A stretch of DNA of 16,371 nucleotides from JAVBKA01 sp031546715. Its GTDB lineage: Bacteria; Bacillota; Clostridia; Oscillospirales; UBA929. Below, piece by piece: positions 13,865 through 16,371 of the stretch. The notes below the pieces were generated by a model. It was not told the DNA's origin and made no database searches. It saw only the letters and a program-made list of their open reading frames with translations. A program made the position numbers and the translations under genes. The DNA is taken from the NCBI GenBank assembly GCA_031546715.1, contig JAVBKA010000207.1:1-16371 (forward strand), given 5' to 3'. Within the stretch, counting starts at the first letter, position 1. Each line of letters starts with the position of its first letter.

Positions 13865-14959
13865 CTACTTAGCTAAGTTAGTGTTGTCAACATAGACGCT
13901 GGTTTTGACGTTAATCTGCGAGTTTTCTAGCATTGATAAAAATTGTTCAGGCTCGGACTTACTTCGGGTTTTTGATTTTATAGAAAACAAATCGCATTTA
14001 GCTTCTTTTATAATTTTATTTACAAGATTTGTAATACCCTCGTTTACATCGGCGGTAAGTTTTTGTTCAATTTCGGCGACATCCTGCACTGTGTTAATAG
14101 TGTCCTCTGCGCTTTCGGACTCAAGGGCGACAATGCATTTAACAGCAAAGTCAACACTATAACCGGAATCCTGAGCCTTGGCGGTAACGCCTGACTTATT
14201 ATTGATAATCTCAGCTTCGGTGGAATTCATACCTTCCAATGTAACCCGACCGCTGTTTACTTTTCCGCTGATAAGGTTGTAATACAACGTCTCTTGAGCG
14301 TCTAAATAACTCACAAGCTTTCCGCCCAAAATCAAGGCTGCGCCGGAGGTATTAGTTATTGGTTCACCTGCATTATCAGTGGTGACACTGATGCAAGTCA
14401 TAGCAACAGCGGAGGTAGGTGTGTCAACTGAGTTAAACACTTGATACAAGGGGCTTACAACGGTCAGGCTATTTTGGCTTGCGTTTAGTACGATGTTCTG
14501 GGAAATATCCAAGGAAACTGATGACTTCTGCTTAGTTTTCATTTTTAGCACGTCCAGTGCCTTTACGTCCTTAGTAATTGCTAAATTACCCGTCAGATGA
14601 TAGACAGAGTTTCGCATAAGCACGTCTACTAAAGGCTTTAGGTTATCCTTGGCTATATTGTCTCCGATTAAAACAAGGTCGCATTTGTCAAGATAAAAAG
14701 TCCCCGCAACCTGGGTCAAGATATTTGCCATTGCTCTGTTTGGGGTGTCGCCCTTGCCTTCAAATATATAGGATTCCAACTTAAAGCCAGATTCTCCGGG
14801 AACAGCCTCGCTTACCTCTACCCCCACGAGATATTGGTCGTCCTCAATGTCGAAGGACACGCCTGTAACCGTAAGCATTTTGTCAATGGGCTTATAGTCC
14901 CAGCAGGCGGTGAGAAAACAGAGGCTGAATATGGGAATTAACAACTTTTTAAGCATCAT
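13865..14959 (-). CDS. Spore germinant receptor C subunit (Ger(x)C lipoprotein)
   Basis: A 364-residue lipoprotein of the germinant receptor, anchored on the outer face of the inner spore membrane. The signal peptide ends in lipobox LTAC (Cys19), followed by the WDYKPID typical of GerC proteins. Further family features are the VTGVSFD start of the first domain, a segment on releasing and placing inner strands (PNRAMANI) and a C-terminal EIQKLT-like region with ITNLVNKIIKEAKCD. It overlaps gerA by four bases (ATGA). A second ATG at 14956 has better spacing (eight bases) from the GAGG upstream and may be the real start, one residue shorter. It is coupled downstream to the small membrane-protein gene. 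Confidence 0.93.
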   Translation of the reverse strand: MMLKKLLIPIFSLCFLTACWDYKPIDKMLTVTGVSFDIEDDQYLVGVEVSEAVPGESGFKLESYIFEGKGDTPNRAMANILTQVAGTFYLDKCDLVLIGDNIAKDNLKPLVDVLMRNSVYHLTGNLAITKDVKALDVLKMKTKQKSSVSLDISQNIVLNASQNSLTVVSPLYQVFNSVDTPTSAVAMTCISVTTDNAGEPITNTSGAALILGGKLVSYLDAQETLYYNLISGKVNSGRVTLEGMNSTEAEIINNKSGVTAKAQDSGYSVDFAVKCIVALESESAEDTINTVQDVAEIEQKLTADVNEGITNLVNKIIKEAKCDLFSIKSKTRSKSEPEQFLSMLENSQINVKTSVYVDNTNLAK

Positions 14960-16371
14960 TTTGCCCTCGTTCTGTCTTTAGTCAGTGAGGCGGGGCGGGA
15001 TTTTTGATACATAAAGGGTAGGCGTACAAAGGAGTCCTCGCTTTGGCTTTTGCTTAGTGGCAGTAGGCTGTCCATAAAATTGACGCCGAAGGAGCGCATA
15101 CTGTAAACATAAATGTTTATGGCAATTAATAATAGCGATATCCCAAATAAACCGTAGATCGAGCCGACGATTACATTTGCAAACCGCAAAAGTAAGGACG
15201 CACCCTTTAGGCGGGGTACCATTAAGCCGCACATACCTGTAGTTGCCACAATAATAACCATGGTTGTACTGACAAATTTAGCCTCCACCGCCGCTTGTCC
15301 TATAATCAACGCACCGACAATACTCAACGCCTGACCAATTTTATCTGGCATACGTATGCCCGTTTCTCTGAGAATTTCAAATATTAACAGCAAGCCGAGA
15401 CACTCAATTACAGGGGGAAAAGGTACACCTTTTGATGACGCGGCGATGTTATTAAACAATTTAATAGGCAAAAGCTCAGGATGGTACGACACTATCGCCA
15501 CAAATATTCCCGGAATTAACATGCTTGCAAAAAATGACAAAAACCTCAGTAAACGACCAAAACCTGCATAATAAAAGGACAAATAGTAATCATCGGGAGC
15601 TTGAAAGCTCTCGATATGAAGATGGGGCACAGTGACGACGATGGGAGTACCGTCCATAATTATGGCGATACGTCCCTCCAGCATTTTTGAAGAGCAGATA
15701 TCTGGCTTTTCTGTGGTACCCGTGGTTTTAAAAATAGACATTTTATGGTCACGGATTAGCTCTTCAATTGCGTGAACATCAAAAGAGCCGTCAATTTCAA
15801 GGGCGTCAAGTCTCTTTTTTAAGTCTGCAAGGACATTTTTATCAACGAGAGAGTCTAAATAGGCAAGACAGCAGTGAGTTTCAGTTCGTGTGCCAACCTT
15901 GCGAAACTCAAACTTAAGGTCACTGGTTTGGAGACGTCTGCGGAGCATGGAGAGGTTAATCAGCATGGTTTCTGTGAAGCCTTCACGAGAGCCCTTTAGA
16001 GATTTTTCATCGTCAGGCTCGGAGATACTGCGCATCATCCAGCCCTTGGTGTTTATATCCAACACTGTGTCAAAGCCGTCAATTAACAACAGGGTGTCGC
16101 CGTATATTAAGCCGCCTACAAGCTTGGCAATGTCGCCCTGTTCCTCAACAGAGTTGCCGCAAACGCCGTGGAGCTTGATGTCCTGCAATGTTCGTCTGTG
16201 AAATAATAGGGTTTGGCTCATAATTACGGGAGTTATGATATTGTCGTTTAAAAACTGCGTTTGAATCATGCCGTCTACAAATATAGCGCAGCATTTTATG
16301 TTAGCGTTTATACGGTTCTCAAAAAAACGATAATTAACGGTATCGTCATGCTCAAAAATGAGCTTAAATAC
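14956..16371 (-). CDS. Spore germinant receptor A subunit (GerA family), 5' end outside window
   Basis: The A subunit is an integral membrane protein of the spore germinant receptor. The frame is open from the right edge, so 471 residues are visible and the start lies beyond the window. An ATG at 16269 is internal: the 34 codons before it translate to family-like sequence ending in CAIFVDGMIQTQFLN, as in the N-terminal domain of GerA proteins. The soluble part runs to about residue 260 and includes EGRIAIIMDGTPIVVTVPHL; the membrane part contains PFPPVIECLGLLLIFEILRE and IGQALSIVGALIIGQAAVEA, the strongest family signature, and about five helices. It is the first visible gene of an A-C-small protein-B operon, an order also seen for A, C and B in B. 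subtilis gerK. The promoter, expected to be forespore-specific, is outside the window. Confidence 0.94.
   Translation of the reverse strand, partial: VFKLIFEHDDTVNYRFFENRINANIKCCAIFVDGMIQTQFLNDNIITPVIMSQTLLFHRRTLQDIKLHGVCGNSVEEQGDIAKLVGGLIYGDTLLLIDGFDTVLDINTKGWMMRSISEPDDEKSLKGSREGFTETMLINLSMLRRRLQTSDLKFEFRKVGTRTETHCCLAYLDSLVDKNVLADLKKRLDALEIDGSFDVHAIEELIRDHKMSIFKTTGTTEKPDICSSKMLEGRIAIIMDGTPIVVTVPHLHIESFQAPDDYYLSFYYAGFGRLLRFLSFFASMLIPGIFVAIVSYHPELLPIKLFNNIAASSKGVPFPPVIECLGLLLIFEILRETGIRMPDKIGQALSIVGALIIGQAAVEAKFVSTTMVIIVATTGMCGLMVPRLKGASLLLRFANVIVGSIYGLFGISLLLIAINIYVYSMRSFGVNFMDSLLPLSKSQSEDSFVRLPFMYQKSRPASLTKDRTRAK

Noticed and set aside
16269..16269. ATG as the gerA start
   Set aside because: The frame stays open to the window edge, and the 34 upstream codons encode typical GerA N-terminal sequence; the gene is cut by the window, not truncated.

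Overview
The window looks like a chromosomal segment of an endospore-forming Clostridia-type Firmicute, possibly an Oscillospiraceae-like gut bacterium. The support is a GerA/GerC/GerB spore-germination operon, a bacterial-type pyruvate phosphate dikinase, an S-layer-homology surface protein, strong AGGAGG-type ribosome binding sites, moderate GC and several families of hairpin-rich dispersed repeats. The lineage below Clostridia is inference. No tRNA, rRNA, CRISPR array, transposase or phage gene was seen.

Layout, left to right. 1-430 holds no credible gene: it has an 88/89-bp tandem direct repeat followed by a cluster of small hairpins, one of which can terminate uxuA. 431-4226 (minus strand) holds ppdK followed by uxuA, separated by a 109-bp inverted-repeat element. 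4227-4476 is a hairpin-rich intergenic region. 4477-6268 (minus) is a tightly coupled pair: a PAS protein with a decayed histidine-kinase core, then the 5'-deoxynucleotidase yfbR. A divergent promoter region separates this pair from the glycolytic gene gap (6504-7517, plus). Next come a bidirectional terminator, a small glutaredoxin-like gene (minus), a roughly 190-bp mobile-looking repeat, and a membrane-anchored HtrA-type protease (minus). A second divergent promoter region drives htrA one way and a 950-residue S-layer-type protein the other way (9593-12445). After another bidirectional terminator, 12519 to the right edge is a minus-strand germinant-receptor operon in the order A-C-small protein-B. 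Its gerA runs off the right edge of the window.

How the genes work together. gap and ppdK are central carbon genes acting at the GAP oxidation step and the PEP/pyruvate step; uxuA makes KDG from mannonate in hexuronate breakdown. HtrA and the S-layer protein act at the cell surface and share a divergent promoter region. The Ger proteins would form an inner-membrane receptor in the dormant spore.

Most notable points: a 59-codon two-helix membrane protein gene sits between gerC and gerB and resembles the D subunits known from Bacillus germinant receptors; the PAS protein upstream of yfbR has lost the phospho-acceptor and ATP-binding motifs of a kinase; and there are at least three types of non-coding, palindromic repeat element, two of them sharing a core motif and one flanked by a candidate target-site duplication.
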